From Gadus chalcogrammus (Eukaryota; Chordata; Actinopteri; Gadiformes; Gadidae), in assembly GCF_026213295.1 (NCBI RefSeq), contig NC_079421.1:23073396-23137395 (forward strand): a stretch of DNA of 64,000 bases, in the 5' to 3' direction. This document shows positions 14,175-43,000 of this stretch, in pieces. Every line of letters starts with the position of its first letter. Within the stretch, counting starts at the first letter, position 1. The notes under the pieces are model-generated. The model did not search any database. It was not told where the DNA came from and saw only the letters and a program-made list of their open reading frames with translations. The position numbers and the translations under genes are program-made.

Positions 14175-14177
<3 letters not shown>
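13202..14177. other. Unique non-coding stretch
   Basis: No gene recognised. There is a short GTGT-rich patch at 13370-13475. Confidence 0.5.
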
Positions 14178-14216
<39 letters not shown>

Positions 14217-14250
14217 CTCGCTCTCGCTCTCGCTCTCTCTCTCTCTCTGA
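14178..14250. repeat. (CT)n microsatellite
   Basis: CT dinucleotides with a CTCGCT-type interruption block. It is followed by four imperfect units of a CCATCCCTCATCCCTACTCT-type repeat to about 14450. Confidence 0.95.
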
Positions 14251-14469
14251 AGACAAATGGAGAAATGATGTTTCCACGCCTCGCTCCCTCCTCCCTCATC
14301 CCTACTCTCTCCCCTCGCTCCTCCCACCCCATCCCTCATCCCTACACTCTCCCCTCGCCCCTCCCACCCCATCCCTCACCCCTACACTCTCCCCTCGCTC
14401 CCTCCCACCCCATCCCTCATCCCTACTCTCTCCCCTCGCTGCTGGCTAATCACATATTCACCCAACACC

Positions 14470-14755
14470 CCCCCCCCCCCCCTGGGCACTGGGGCTGTGT
14501 CTCCGTAGGGCTGCCTCCCCCCCCCCCTGGGCACTGGGGCTGTGTCTCCGTAGGGCTGCCTCCCCCCTCCCCCTGGGCACTGGGGCTGTGTCTCCGTAGG
14601 GCTGCCTCCCCCCCCCCCCTGGGCACTGGGGCTGTGTCTCCGTAGGGCTGCCTCCCCCCCCCCCCTGGGCACTGGGGCTGTGTCTCCGTAGGGCTGCCTC
14701 CCCCCTCCCCCTGGGCACTGGGGCTGTGTCTCCGTAGGGCTGCCTCCCCCCTCCG
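14470..14755. repeat. 46-bp minisatellite
   Basis: Six units of about 45-46 bp with the core CTGGGCACTGGGGCTGTGTC, separated by C-runs of variable length. Confidence 0.95.
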
Positions 14756-14799
14756 GCCGCAACCCACGGGGGAGGGCTCTACTGTCTCCCCTGCTGCCC

Positions 14800-15107
14800 G
14801 ACCCAATCAGGGCCTCGCTGGTCCCTCACCCAATCAGGGCCTCGCTGGTCCCTCACCCAATCAGGGCCTCGCTGGTCCCTCACCCAATCAGGGCCTCGCT
14901 GGTCCCTCACCCAATCAGGGCGTCGCTGGTCCCTCACCCAATCAGGGCGTCGCTGGTCCCTCACCCAATCAGGGCGTCGCTGGTCCCTCACCCAATCAGG
15001 TCGTCGCTGGTCCCTCACCCAATCAGGGTGTCGCTGGTCCCTCACCCAATCAGGGCGTCGCTGGTCCCTCACCCAATCAGGGCGCCGCTGGTCCCTCACC
15101 CAATAAG
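14800..15107 (+). repeat. 27-bp minisatellite carrying CCAAT boxes
   Basis: Twelve units of 27 bp with the core CACCCAATCAGGGCGTCGCT. Each unit carries CCAATCA except the last, which reads CCAATAA. The array lies 1.3-1.6 kb upstream of the ndst1 start codon. The unit length is a multiple of three, so it reads open on the minus strand, but that frame is an artefact. Confidence 0.95.
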
Positions 15108-15668
15108 TGTGTGGGTGAGGGTTGGTACGGCGGTGAGGGTTGGTACGGCGGTGAGGGTGAGGGTTGGTACGGCGGTGAGGGTGAGGGTTGGTACGGCGGT
15201 GTGGGTGAGGGTTGGTACGGCGGTGAGGGTTGGTGCTGTGGGAGGGTGAGGTTTTTACGGCGTGAGAGCTACGGATTGTAAGGGCGGGTAAAGAAAGCGG
15301 GGAGGGTGAGGGTTGGTACGGCGGGAGGGTGAGGTGGTTGGACGCGGTGAGGGGAGTTTGGTGCGGTGGGGTGAGGGTTGTACGGCGGGGTGGGGTGAGG
15401 GTTGGTAACGAGCGTGAGGTAGGTGGTATCGCGGTGGGGTGAGGTTGGTAACGGCGGTGAGGGGGAGTTGGTACGAGGCGTGAGGGGGAGTGTGTGGTAC
15501 AGTGGTGAGGGTGGAGGTTGGTACGGCGGTGAGGTGGGTTGTACGGCGGGGGGGTGAGGGTTTGGTACGCGGCGAATGAGGTGGTACGGCGGTGAGGGTG
15601 AGGGTTGGTACGGCGGTGAGGGTGAGGGTTGGTACGGCGGTGAGGGTGAGGGTTGGTACGGCGGTGTG
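15108..15668. repeat. 18-bp minisatellite (GGTGAGGGTTGGTACGGC)
   Basis: About 30 units of GGTGAGGGTTGGTACGGC with 6-bp GGTGAG insertions. The middle (about 15240-15590) is diverged or carries small indels, while both ends are clean. Confidence 0.9.
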
Positions 15669-15889
15669 CAGGTGAACAGGTTGAGCCGAACTCCGCTGAA
15701 GTGTTGGCAGCAGTAATGTACACCTCCTACACTCGCCACCGCGCACCACAGAGAGACAAACGGGTTATCGCTCTTTGCTCTGCGAACATGATCCTTTAGT
15801 TTCTTTGTGGCCGCATCACGTTTCCTGCTCTGTTCTCTGGTCCTAACGTGTTTGTTTCCCTCCTTGTGTTGTTCTAGGTCAGCAGTGCC

Positions 15890-16060
15890 CAGGGAAAGAC
15901 GAGCCAATGGAGCGGCTGACATGACTCGGGTGACCGCCCCAAGAGAATCATCTGCCAATCAGGAGAGACCATCGAAAGCAAGCCGGGCCGCCATTGGCCG
16001 GTTTCGATCATAGGTTGGAGGTTACCTCGGCCATCTTTCTAACCACGAAGCGGAGGCATC
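15890..16060 (+). promoter_or_regulatory. Possible ndst1 promoter / 5' UTR region
   Basis: A GC-richer, repeat-free segment with three CCAAT-type boxes: GAGCCAATGG near 15903, GCCAATCAGG near 15954, and inverted CATTGGC near 15992. A YY1-like GGCCATCTT lies near 16030. The segment sits 0.4-0.5 kb upstream of the ndst1 ATG. No TATA box is evident. The true start site may be further upstream, because vertebrate NDST1 genes have non-coding first exons. Confidence 0.35.
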
Positions 16061-16423
16061 TCCACAGCCCTTGGACCCCCCCCCCCAAACACACCCCCAC
16101 TTGACCGCGCCTTCTCGCTGCCCGGGGCGTGAGCGTGTCCCATCGGTCGGAAGCCCCGCCCTCCTCTGCCATGGTGACATAAGCGCGGGCACTATGACGG
16201 CGACCCAACGTGAAACCGTCTTTCTTTCTCCAGTGGCTCCTCCCACTGCCGCCGCCTTCCCGCCGCGTGCCTCGACCTGGATAACGAGACCCGCCCTGCT
16301 CTGAGCCCCCCCTCCTGTCGTCCTCTTCCTGTTTCCTGTCTCCTTTAATGAAACCCCGCCGCTGAGCCCCGGACGCCAGAGCCGGCGAGTGGCAGTGCGT
16401 TGCTGGGCCGACGGCGTGGGACG

Positions 16424-32930
<16,507 letters not shown>

Positions 32931-33177
32931 CCCCCCTCCCTCTCCGCCGGCGGCCTCGCTGCGGTGCCCCCCCCCACCTCCCCGTGGAGGAGGTGGTCCT
33001 GAAGAGGATGGAGATGGACCAGCGCCCAGCCATAAGCCCCCCCCCCCCCGATGGACACTTCAGATTCCCTGGCTGAGATCGGAGGGACACGAGATCGCGG
33101 CGACAGCGTGGGGGGGGCTACAGCTGACAGCTGTTGAGTTCAGCAGCGAGGACCCTGTTCTGGGATGAGGGGGGACA

Positions 33178-33295
33178 GGGTCTGGAGCAGGACCTGGACC
33201 TGGAGCAGGACCTGGAGCAGGACCTGGACCTGGAGCAGGACCTGGAGCTGGAGCAGGACCTGGACCTGGACCTGGACCTGGACCTGGAGCAGGAC
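33178..33295. repeat. GGACCTGGAGCA minisatellite
   Basis: About 10 units mixing GACCTG and GAGCAG hexamers, 250 bp after the ndst1 stop codon. Confidence 0.93.
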
Positions 33296-33365
33296 TGTAC
33301 CTCCACGACTCTGAAAAGTCCCCGAGACACACAGAGGAAGACAGTGAATCATGGGAACTTCCCCC

Positions 33366-33494
<129 letters not shown>

Positions 33495-34992
33495 AAAACC
33501 ACTAACCTGACCATCGTATGGTGCGTCAGGCCTTCTCCTGGTCACTGTCTCAAGGAATCAAAGCAAGGAGGAGCCGGACTGAGCGGGTGTGGGGGGGGCC
33601 AGCGTGGAGATGGGCGGAGGCCGAGGTCGGTGTCATGACCCCTGACCCCTGACCCCTGAACCGACCGACAGACGCCTCCCACTCTCTCTCTCCATTGGGT
33701 TTCGTGTCACATTAGGAACAGATGCGAGCAACGCATAAAGTACAGACATGGGTGAGGGCTGTGATTGGAGGAGAGGAGAGGGGGTGGGGCAGGAGTTAAA
33801 GATGCCTTCTGGTTGGTTGAGGACCTGTGGGAGGAGCCCGAGACAGCTGGCGATTGGCTGGGATTGGTTGCCTTGGTAGAATTCTAGTTATTGCAAATAC
33901 AAGTGCCAGGATGACGGAATCCTGAATAAAACATTACCACGTGGACATCAGATAAAACTTTAGTTTGTTTGGTCGTTGTTGGTTTTATTTCCTTTATTTT
34001 TTTTTTATGATAGATTTTTTTTTTTTTTTACTCAGAGTTTATTTGTAATAACTTTTCTATGATGTTGGTGACACATTGTTGTAGAATGTACCATACATGA
34101 TTCAGCGAACAAGGGACTAGGTGTGTCCTTGCCTCGATGGGTTAAACTGTTGCTTTGACTTTCCCTTTAGTCATTTTCATGACCACGGAATTGGCTAAAG
34201 ACGGTAACTGACAAAACGATGAAAGCACAATATTTAAAGCTCTCTGGTAACGGGAAGCACACTCAGAGTGGACGCTGATGCTGTCTGTGAAGATAACCCT
34301 AGCTAGCTATGTTAACGGTCTGGGAGAGACGAGATGGGATGTACATACGGCTCCATGCTGTCCATACCACGGTTTAATTTAGGAAACGCGTACATGTTGC
34401 CCCATACAGCCCATGGTTCATTTCAACAAATTGGGTTTTTATTATTTAATTATTTCGGGAGGGCCAGAAGTGAAGGCGCTGCTGCGAGGCGAACCCACAG
34501 TATGAAAGTCAGTGCGGAGGAACCGCCTCGAACAACAAGATGCGATGCCTAGACGTAGAGGAGCTGCTCTCACCGCAATAGTTTTGTACAGCGTACCCGA
34601 CGGAATAACAATGCACATATTTGTCCTTTCATTTCCTTCCTTTGTATTGTACATAATATGCAATGGTTGGTATCCCGAGTTGATGAATGTGTTCTGTGGG
34701 CCGCCGTGCCCTATCAACTCCCCGGTGTGAAATGTCAGAGCTGTATTAAAGGGCGAGGGCGTGTTGGGTCCATTACCGCGTGCGTTGAAATGACACATCC
34801 CCGGCTCACATCCACTCACTGCCAACTGTTGTACAGTGCTACCGGATCTCTCCATATAAAGTATTAAAGTGATACAAACGCATAACAGCAACGATGGTAC
34901 TAATCCCAGTATGGACTGTATGATACAGATTTGTAATTGTTGTCGATAATTTTTACAGTGTAACTAATATTGTCGGTGCTTTTTAATTTGCA

Positions 34993-34998
34993 AATAAA
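34993..34998 (+). terminator. Poly(A) signal, probably the distal ndst1 site
   Basis: AATAAA followed within 40 bp by a T-rich stretch (TTGCTTTTTTCTTC), the usual layout of a cleavage site. Confidence 0.5.
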
Positions 34999-35283
34999 AC
35001 ACCACTGTATTTTTCAGTAATTGCTTTTTTCTTCTTTTTTTGGATGCTTTCCTCCTGCAATTATACACACACTGTCATCTGATCATTGCTGTTTGAGCAC
35101 AGCAAATGGGGCCTTGCAAATGTATTGAGGTATTCATGGTTAACAAATTCAAATTAAATATTACCTCATTAAGTTTTCTAAAACAAATCCTAAAGTTGGA
35201 CCCATGCTGCAATGACGTTGTCAAATGGAGCCATCTCTTATCACGCGACTAAGATCTGAGCTGGCCATGGACACCTTACCTAG

Positions 35284-35925
35284 CAGACCGTACGGCCTGC
35301 CTGTCTGTTGCAGACCGTACGGCCTGTCTGTCTGTTGTAGACCGTACGGCCTGTCTGTCTGTTGCAGACCGTACGGCCTGCCTGTCTGTTGCAGACCGTA
35401 CGGCCTGCCTGTCTGTTGCAGACCGTACGGCCTGCCTGTCTGTGGCAGACGGTACGGCCTGCCTGTCTGTTGCAGACCGTACGGCCTGCCTGTCTGTTGC
35501 AGACCGTACGGCCTGCCTGTCTGTTGCAGACCGTACGGCCTGTCTGTCTGTTGCAGACCGTACGGCCTGTCTGTCTGTTGAGACCGTACGGCCTGTCTGT
35601 CTGTTGTAGACCGTACGGCCTGTCTGTCTGTTGAGACCGTACTGCCTGTCTGTTGTAGACCGTACTGTCTGTCTGTTGAGACCGTACTGCCTGTCTGTTG
35701 TAGACCGTACTGCCTGTCTGTCTGTTGTAGACTGTACTGCCTGTCTGTCTGCTGTTGTAGACCATACTGCCTGTCTGTCTGTTGTAGACCGTACTACCTG
35801 TCTGTCTGCTGTTGTAGACCATACTGCCTGTCTGCTGTTGTAGACCGTACTACCTGTCTGCCTGTCTGTTGTAGACCGTACTATCTGTCTGTCTGCTGTT
35901 GTAGACCGCACTTCCCCTCCCTTGC
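35284..35925. repeat. 27-bp minisatellite (CGTACGGCCTGCCTGTCTGT)
   Basis: About 12 perfect 27-bp units (CGTACGGCCTGCCTGTCTGT, then TGCAGAC) run to about 35590. They are followed by diverged 23-30 bp units in which CGTACGG becomes CGTACTG. The 27-bp period keeps frames open on both strands, but no gene is implied. Confidence 0.95.
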
Positions 35926-37973
35926 TGTAGGCGGCACTGTTTCTGGTTCAAATTGCAGAGAAGTGAACTTTCTGTAGAGTTTCTAAACCAGGCTTCTTGT
36001 GATTCATCCAGCATGTTGTAACCCACACTCCTCTTTTATAAATCGATAGCCCCCCATCAGGCTTCAGGGAGGGCTGTGACGTGGTGCCTGACTGCGTTCA
36101 GCTCTCCTCTTCGAGGGATTCAGGTCAGCGTTGTGCAGAACTCTTCATAGCGTGCTTAGAGGGCTGCTTCTTCCCTGACCCCTCGGACGCTGCCCTCTGA
36201 AGCTGGGCCAAGCTGATGCATGGCTCCCCTGTGGCTTCAACCAATAGCAGTCTTCTTTCGCAGCCTGTGTGTCTTGTACGCTTGGCACCGTACCTACACT
36301 GCTGATATAGATTCCATTTGGTCGGAGTCGGCCTCTAGCAACACGTTGCTCAGTCGGCCAATAGCAGTGCAGCATTTGTTAGATGAACGTCCGTACAAAT
36401 TGTGGGTCTGTCCTTTCTCCTACTTTGTTTCAATGGAATTTCATGTTGCTACAGTAATTTGATAGGTTACTTATTTAGACTCCATTAGATTATATGCACT
36501 TGTTTGCACCCAAACAAACAAAGCAGATGAACTTTAAAATAAAATGTACCAGTCAGTTGGTCCTTTCTTTGAGTGTGTCAACAAGGGCTAAAAACAGACA
36601 AATTATTAATCAATTTATATTTAACCTACAGCGAATTCTATTTCTGTTATTGCATTGTTGGATGTTTATCATTTTAAATAGTATAGGGTATTGTTTGTCT
36701 GACCGGTGTTGTCTATTGAAAAAGGAATTGACCACTTAATGTAGTTCCCCTTTTAATTGGAAGAACTATGATGCAAATTCATCTTCAGAGACGAATCTCA
36801 GTGATAAAATGAACCGTAGATCGTTCTTAACGGGTTCCTGTGGTTTCACTCTAACAATGCAGGCCTATTTGGTTTGGAAATTATAATGTGGTTAAATCCA
36901 ATTATGATATTCATGTAGAGTATCTCATAAAACCCAATGCCCTTTTCTATTCCGTCCATGACAAATGAAAACACTTCACTCCGGCGTTGGTTTTCAAGTG
37001 GCCTGATGAACAGGAAAAAAATCACTATAATTAATTGTAATAACGCGATAGGACTACGTACTTCCCTTTCTAATTTGCTTTCCCAACAATTGTTGGTTTT
37101 CCTCGGTACCATTGTTAGGGGTGAGGGTGTGGAGGCTCCCTCTTTCCCCCCGTTGTCGTCGTCTGTCTGACAATAAGCTCCAACAGTCGTGTGTTTGATG
37201 CACGGGTAACCCTGGCCTGCCTGTGGCTGTGATGAACGAACCAGTCTCCATGAAGGAGAATAAGGATCAGAGGGACTTAATAACAGGAGGGGGCAACCCG
37301 TTTTGAGGTAGTAGGAGTGAAATGAAAAACACATCCTAACAGGCTGGCTAGGAGGGAATTGTATACTAGGCTTTGATACTTTGTGGAGCTGCCAATCCAT
37401 GTTCAAGTTCATCTTGTGTACAAGATCGCTTCTCTTTGAACGTTTCGTTTTTTTTAACTAAGGGAACTGGTAGATCTGTATGAATGAGCGGCATGTCACT
37501 TCTCAATGACTGATGAAAACAGTAACACTGTCAAGACATCCTCGACGCTTCGTGTAAATGTCACAACATGGGAACGAGTACCCTGATTCACAGTGTCTTC
37601 AAAGTGATGTCGTTTGTATAATTTATCATATCTCCTTATAATGTCATTTATCATTATTGTACTTGTAATGACAGGTTTCCCAAACGGGAAGATGTTGCGG
37701 ATGTCAGTGAGGAAAAGCACATGGAAAAGCTCCTTCTGTACAGAAGTGTCAACGGTCCGTCCGAATGCCAGCACACACCGCTTGTGGACCTGGGGTATTT
37801 GGGCCATGAAACTCATTAATAAATGGATGTTGACGTGTGCTCAGTAAATCACAGTTAATTTCCGTTCCTTCAGCAGTATTCCCAGTTCCCCCCGTTCAAT
37901 CAGTCCTTCAGAGCCCGACCTGCAGAGCCTGAAGGAACAGATGGAGCAGAGCGAGTGAGTGGGAGGTACCGAG

Positions 37974-38155
37974 CTATAAGGCTAGGGTTAACCCCAACCC
38001 TATAACCCTAACCTTAACCCACAGAGACGCCCCGGGGGCAGCTGATGAGCTATAGGGCTAGGGTTAACCCCAACCCTATAACCCTAACTTAACCCACAGA
38101 GACGCCACACCTGGGCAGCCCCTGGGCTGGGTTAACCCCCTAACCCTAACCAACC
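37974..38155. repeat. Tandem duplication with inverted telomere-like motifs
   Basis: A unit of about 70 bp contains GGCTAGGGTTAACCCCAACC, CTATAACCCTAACC and ACCCACAGAGACGCC. It occurs twice, plus a partial third copy. Each unit pairs a GGGTTA half with a CCCTAA half in inverted orientation. Confidence 0.8.
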
Positions 38156-39590
38156 CCTTTCTGCCTCAGGAGTTGGAATGCCGGATGTGCTGATTTGCTG
38201 AGCTCCCGATGGCCACCCCCCCATTCCCGAACCAGAGAGACGTGTGCGAGGCTACCTTGCCCTCCATTGTTTCAGCTAATGCCTCTTCAGAAGGGTAGTG
38301 ACTGAGCAGTCCATGTAACAGGATAGAACCCAGTTGCTAACGGGAGAGGGATCGGGTGTAGGGATGTGGATTTACCCGACCTTCCGGATTTGATTTGCAA
38401 TAGTGGTGGGAGTGTTTAGAGGACAGTGTCGATGGTGCAATCAATATAATGAATGGTTTCATGTTAACTTTACCCTGGAGACATGTAGTGCACAGAAGCT
38501 CTCCGTCACTCAAGGTCACCGTGTCTCTATCAGAATGAAGGGGAAGCTGCTGTGCTGTTCATCCAATCCCGCAGACACTATTCTACACTATTCTCTCAAG
38601 AGCTCCCAGTCTGTCACAGCAGACAATAACGTTTCCTTAAAGTCCTCTACCTCAGTGGTTCCTATTGTTGTAAACCCCCTCTAAAGTTAAAGCGGTATCC
38701 TCTTATTGGAAAGATGTACAATTGATCATACCCAATATAACAATAACCACCCACTTAGTGTAAAGTATTCACAGTAACCCCTGCAACATCTCACAGGACC
38801 TCCACCGGAGGAACACTGCTCTGCCTCCTCCTTCTTCCTCTCGACCCCTCCTCCCTCCCAGCCCTCAGATGGCGTACCCCCAGACCCCCGGACCCCCGGC
38901 CCCCCTGAGCTCAGAGCTCTGGCCTGTCTGAGCCCCAATCAGAGGAGCAGGTGTAGACGAGAGTGGCCCCACAGTGAGGCACCATTACGTACAGACGCCC
39001 TCAATGTCAGTCCACGTATGCAGCCGCTGTGTAATCTGAGAAGGTCAGTGGAAAGTGGTTAGCCCGCTCATGGTTCTAAGAGGGCACGCCCCCAAGATGG
39101 CGGCTGTATGGTCCATGTGACGCACTGCCTTCCACCCTGGGCCTGTCAGAAGAATGCTGTTGATGACGTGGACCGTTCTTGTTGTTTCTAGTCTGTTATT
39201 TCTGGATTTTCCTGCTCGTATCGGTGGGTTTGCCTTCGAGTTATTGAACCCTTTGTGCCCAAATATTTCCAGCCATACAGAGAAGAGTTAACCTAAACTG
39301 GAACCTGTTTATCAGCTTTTAAATAAATGAATGAATGAGTAAAGAAGTTATTGTACGTGTGGAACGGGCTGAGTGTAATGAAAATAGCTCTAACTTTTTA
39401 CAGAAGTATAACTAGTGTGATATGTTATGATATTAATTAAGAAAATAAAGAAGTGTTTGGCTATCTCGTATTGCTATTTTGTGGGTTTTCTAGCATGATG
39501 TAACACAGGTACATTTCTCCATATTATATAGATATATCATATACATTCACAGCTATCTCTCTGGGGAAGTTCCCAAGGCTACAATACCAC

Positions 39591-39643
39591 TGAACAGCAC
39601 TGAATCATCACTGAATCATCATCTGATGATTCAGTGCTGTTCA
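39591..39643. repeat. Perfect 20-bp-arm hairpin
   Basis: Left arm TGAACAGCACTGAATCATCA (39591-39610), 13-base loop, then the exact reverse complement at 39624-39643. Confidence 0.9.
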
Positions 39644-39882
39644 TTTTTGCATATGCATCGGCAAGAAAATGCAAGAGTTGACCACATGAAACGAGCTGAC
39701 AAGGCCATTCCCAGCACTCTTTGTACTCTTATGGCTGCGGTCGTCTTTCAAGGATGATGAAGTGATTACAATGCACATCATAACTTGCTTCAACCCTACA
39801 TAACATGTTGTGCATCGATAGGAGATTAGGAACATTTCAAGGAAAACATACTGAGTATTTTTAAGAAGGAGTCCAATGCCAT

Positions 39883-39919
39883 GGTTAGGGTTAGGGTTAG
39901 GGTTAGGGTTAGGGTTAGG
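39883..39919 (+). repeat. Interstitial telomeric repeat (TTAGGG)n
   Basis: Six consecutive TTAGGG hexamers in otherwise unique DNA, about 150 bp upstream of the presumed first coding exon of the kinesin-like gene. Confidence 0.95.
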
Positions 39920-40067
39920 CTGGGCTCGTTTTGTAACGTACTTTGGTAACTGTATCCCCATGACTCAGAAAGTGGACTCCAGGTCATTAATGATTCAAAC
40001 CTTTGTAATTAACCCACAGAGCCACTGGCAGTACTGCGGAGTGCAACGGCAACAGCTCTTATCCGTT

Positions 40068-43000
40068 ATGAACATGGATATACCTGTAAGTACCAACAGA
40101 AAACAGTCATTCGCACCATATGATGCGTACAAGTGTGTGATGACATAACTTGCAATTCAAGTCGATTTGTCTGAAGCATTTTTTGATTACTTTTCCCCCT
40201 CCCTACAGGAGGAAACTGTTCGTGTTGCAACGGTGAAAGTGGGTGTTGTGCTCATGCAATTCCCAGGTAAGTTTATCTCCTGTTAAATCTGTGAAACTTT
40301 GAGCCATTACCCCTCCGGGATTTCAGCTTTAATCTTTTATAATGTGCACCATTTCCCTTTGTTGTTAACAGACGCAGCTGGAAGCAGTTGTGTCATCAGA
40401 GAGGACGGCCGTACGGTGGACTACATGTTGGGGGGGAAAGAGGTACACCGGTCAGCCCAGCCCCTCCAATCAATCAACAGTCGTTTGTTCACTGAAAAGC
40501 TTCATGTTCAAATGTTTTTTTTGGACTTCTTTGAAATTAGGAATCGTCTTTTTCGTTTGATCAGGCTGTGACTCTGGAAACACTAGAGGTATGTATAATG
40601 CATGGCCAGCAATGATTTATACTTGACCACATGCTCCATATGAACAGCTCTAAAGAGTCTTCCTGACTGGTTGCTGCTGTACTGGAGGGGTTTCTCGCTG
40701 TTGTTCTGTTGTTCTGCAGCAAGTTGAGCCAGAGATCCTGCAGCCTCTTGCCGAGCTGGTCTCCTGCGGTTACACTGGAACGCTGCTGATTGGTGGAATC
40801 CACAGGACTGGCAAATCCGGCGTATCGATTGACGATGACATCATCAAATATGTAACAAACAAATGGTGCCAATTTATAAATATTCAAAAGGACTGAACAG
40901 ACTCTAACTGAATTACTAATTAATATCATACTCCATCATAGGTTCTGAAGATGTTGTTCAGCCACATTTCAAAGGTGAAATCGACAACGTTCAATGCAGT
41001 ATCCTTCGTTCAGGTGCGTCTCCCAGCAACACACCAGGTTACCATCCACTGCAGAGGGCTTTCAAACGTCTAACACTTTGTGGACAGTTCTATCCAGATG
41101 ACAGCACTCTGGATCTCCTGAACCCTGAAAGACACGATCTAAACCCCTTTCATCACCCTGTCCTCGGATGGTAGGTCTGAAGGACGGTGATGTCGCACAC
41201 ACACACACCGATCGCAATACAACACCACCTTGATGCAACACACATTGTGGAGCGTGATGAGGATGTAAATGGGTCTCTTTGTCACCATCCGGTCGCTCTG
41301 TTCTTGTGCCGCTGCTTCTCTTGGTGTCAGCCTGGTGGACGGGGTGTGTGAGGTGACGGTGGGCTCGGCCGAGGAGGCGTACGCTCTGTACGAGACGGGC
41401 AGGAGGAGGCTGGCGGACACGGCCGCCCCCGTCTCCAGCAGGTCAGAGCACTCACTCCGTTATTATCACAGAGCCAGCCAAGCTCTGGGTTATCCAACCA
41501 TGAATCTGTTCATTAACACAGACCCGGCGATGCTGTCTGGTATCCACAGACCCTGTAGACCCTACACAGATGCCCCAGTATAGGATGAACCCAGGGGCCA
41601 CTCCTTATGGGTCAGCTAGTGTTATGAACCAGTGCACGGGAAGAAGACTAGACTAGTGAGTAGTAGTCTACCACTCAGCAGCAGACAGATAATTAGTGTG
41701 TTGAGTGGCGCTTGGGTTTGTCCTACGATGACAGCATTTAAAAAATGGTCTGCTGTCCTTCAGCTGATTTCTAAGAGAGCTTGATCACAGAGTAATGTTT
41801 GATGTGGATTCAGTAATCCACTGTCATTGTTCAGTGTAGTAGTGCACGTGGAATACGTTCAACACAGTGTGTGTGAGTCTTTGTGTCTATCTGTGTGTGT
41901 GTGTGTGTGTTTTTGTGTCTGTGTGTCTGTGTGTGTGTGTGTGTCTATCTGTGTGTCTGTTGCTGTGTGTCTATCTGTGTGTCTGTGTGTCTATCTGTGT
42001 GTGTTTGTGTATGTGTTGCTGTGTGTGTGGTTGTGTCTGTGTTGCTGTGTGTCTGTGTCTTTCTGTGTGTGTGTGTGTGTGTGTGTCTGTGTTGCTGTGT
42101 GTCTATATGTGTGTGTGTGTGTGTGTGTGTGTCTGTGTTGCTGTGTGTATGTGTGTCTGTGTGTGTGTCTGTGTGTCTATATGTGTGTGCGTGTGTGTCT
42201 GTGTGTCTATATGTGTGTGTCTGTGTGTGTGTGTGTGTCTGTGTGTCTATATGTGTGTGCGTGTGTGTCTGTGTGTCTATATGTGTGTGTCTGTGTGTGT
42301 GTGTGTGTGTGTCTGTGCAGGTGTAGCTTCCTGTTCTCGGTCCAATCGGAGCGCGAGCTGAGCCTGGAGGGGGCGGAGCCAGGGTTCTGCCGGGGCCGCC
42401 TGCAGCTGGTGGGCCTGGCAGGGGGAGCGAGCCGGACGGACCTCAGAGGGTGGGCCGGTCCCTCGGACCCCTGGGGGGCTGTCTCTAAATAACAAGTTGT
42501 TCATTGTTTACCTCGGCTAACCAACCACTGCTCCCATTAGAGTCAGCCCACTGGTAAAGACTGTGGAGCAGATGGAGCTTGGGACGCGAACCAGCAACCA
42601 CCTCCTCCCCTTTCTCCTAACGGACGCCCTCAGAGAGAGCGGCATGACGTGCCTTCTGTATTGCATCCCTCCGCAAGGTCAGAGGTCAATGATCAGACAA
42701 TCATATACTCTGAAGACCAACATGAGCACATACGTATCAACTTCTTTCTTTTTTTTCATACCTTTACTATGGCCACCAGCTCTTCTGGATACTGAGGTTC
42801 CTTCAGCCTTAGCTCTGGCCCAACGGGTGCAGGGTCTGGTAACCACGGCAACCTATGGCCACTGGTGTCCAAGGGTTACGGAGCAAGAGCTACGACTTCA
42901 GATGCAGGGGCTGAGGAAAACGATGATGTCACCAGAGGAACAAGATAGGGACAACGCCCTCAGGCTCGCAGAGCTCATCAAGATCCTGCAGGTTTGTTGT

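Larger units (their letters stand above)
35926..40020. other. Gene-poor stretch between ndst1 and the kinesin-like gene
   Basis: I recognise no convincing exon. It holds a duplicated telomere-like segment (37974-38155), a hairpin (39591-39643) and a TTAGGG run (39883-39919). A possible exon fragment at about 37890-37953 reads like a short coiled coil (DLQSLKEQMEQSE) before a GTGAGT donor, but nothing links it to a gene. Confidence 0.5.

Noticed and set aside
14779..15958. Minus-strand frames of 160-314 codons with NPHPHRRT and WVRDQRRPD repeats
   Set aside because: Unit lengths of 18 and 27 bp are multiples of three, so the frame is a satellite artefact.
37496..37847. Overlapping frames of 77-106 codons on both strands
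   Set aside because: Ordinary composition but no recognisable motif and no splice structure; cannot be supported as a gene.
38871..38932. Short frame beginning MAYPQTPGPP after a CCCTCAG acceptor-like site
   Set aside because: Stops after about 20 codons and has no partner exon or recognised family.
39883..39919. True chromosome end
   Set aside because: Short TTAGGG tracts occur at many internal places, in both orientations and between genes, so they are interstitial.
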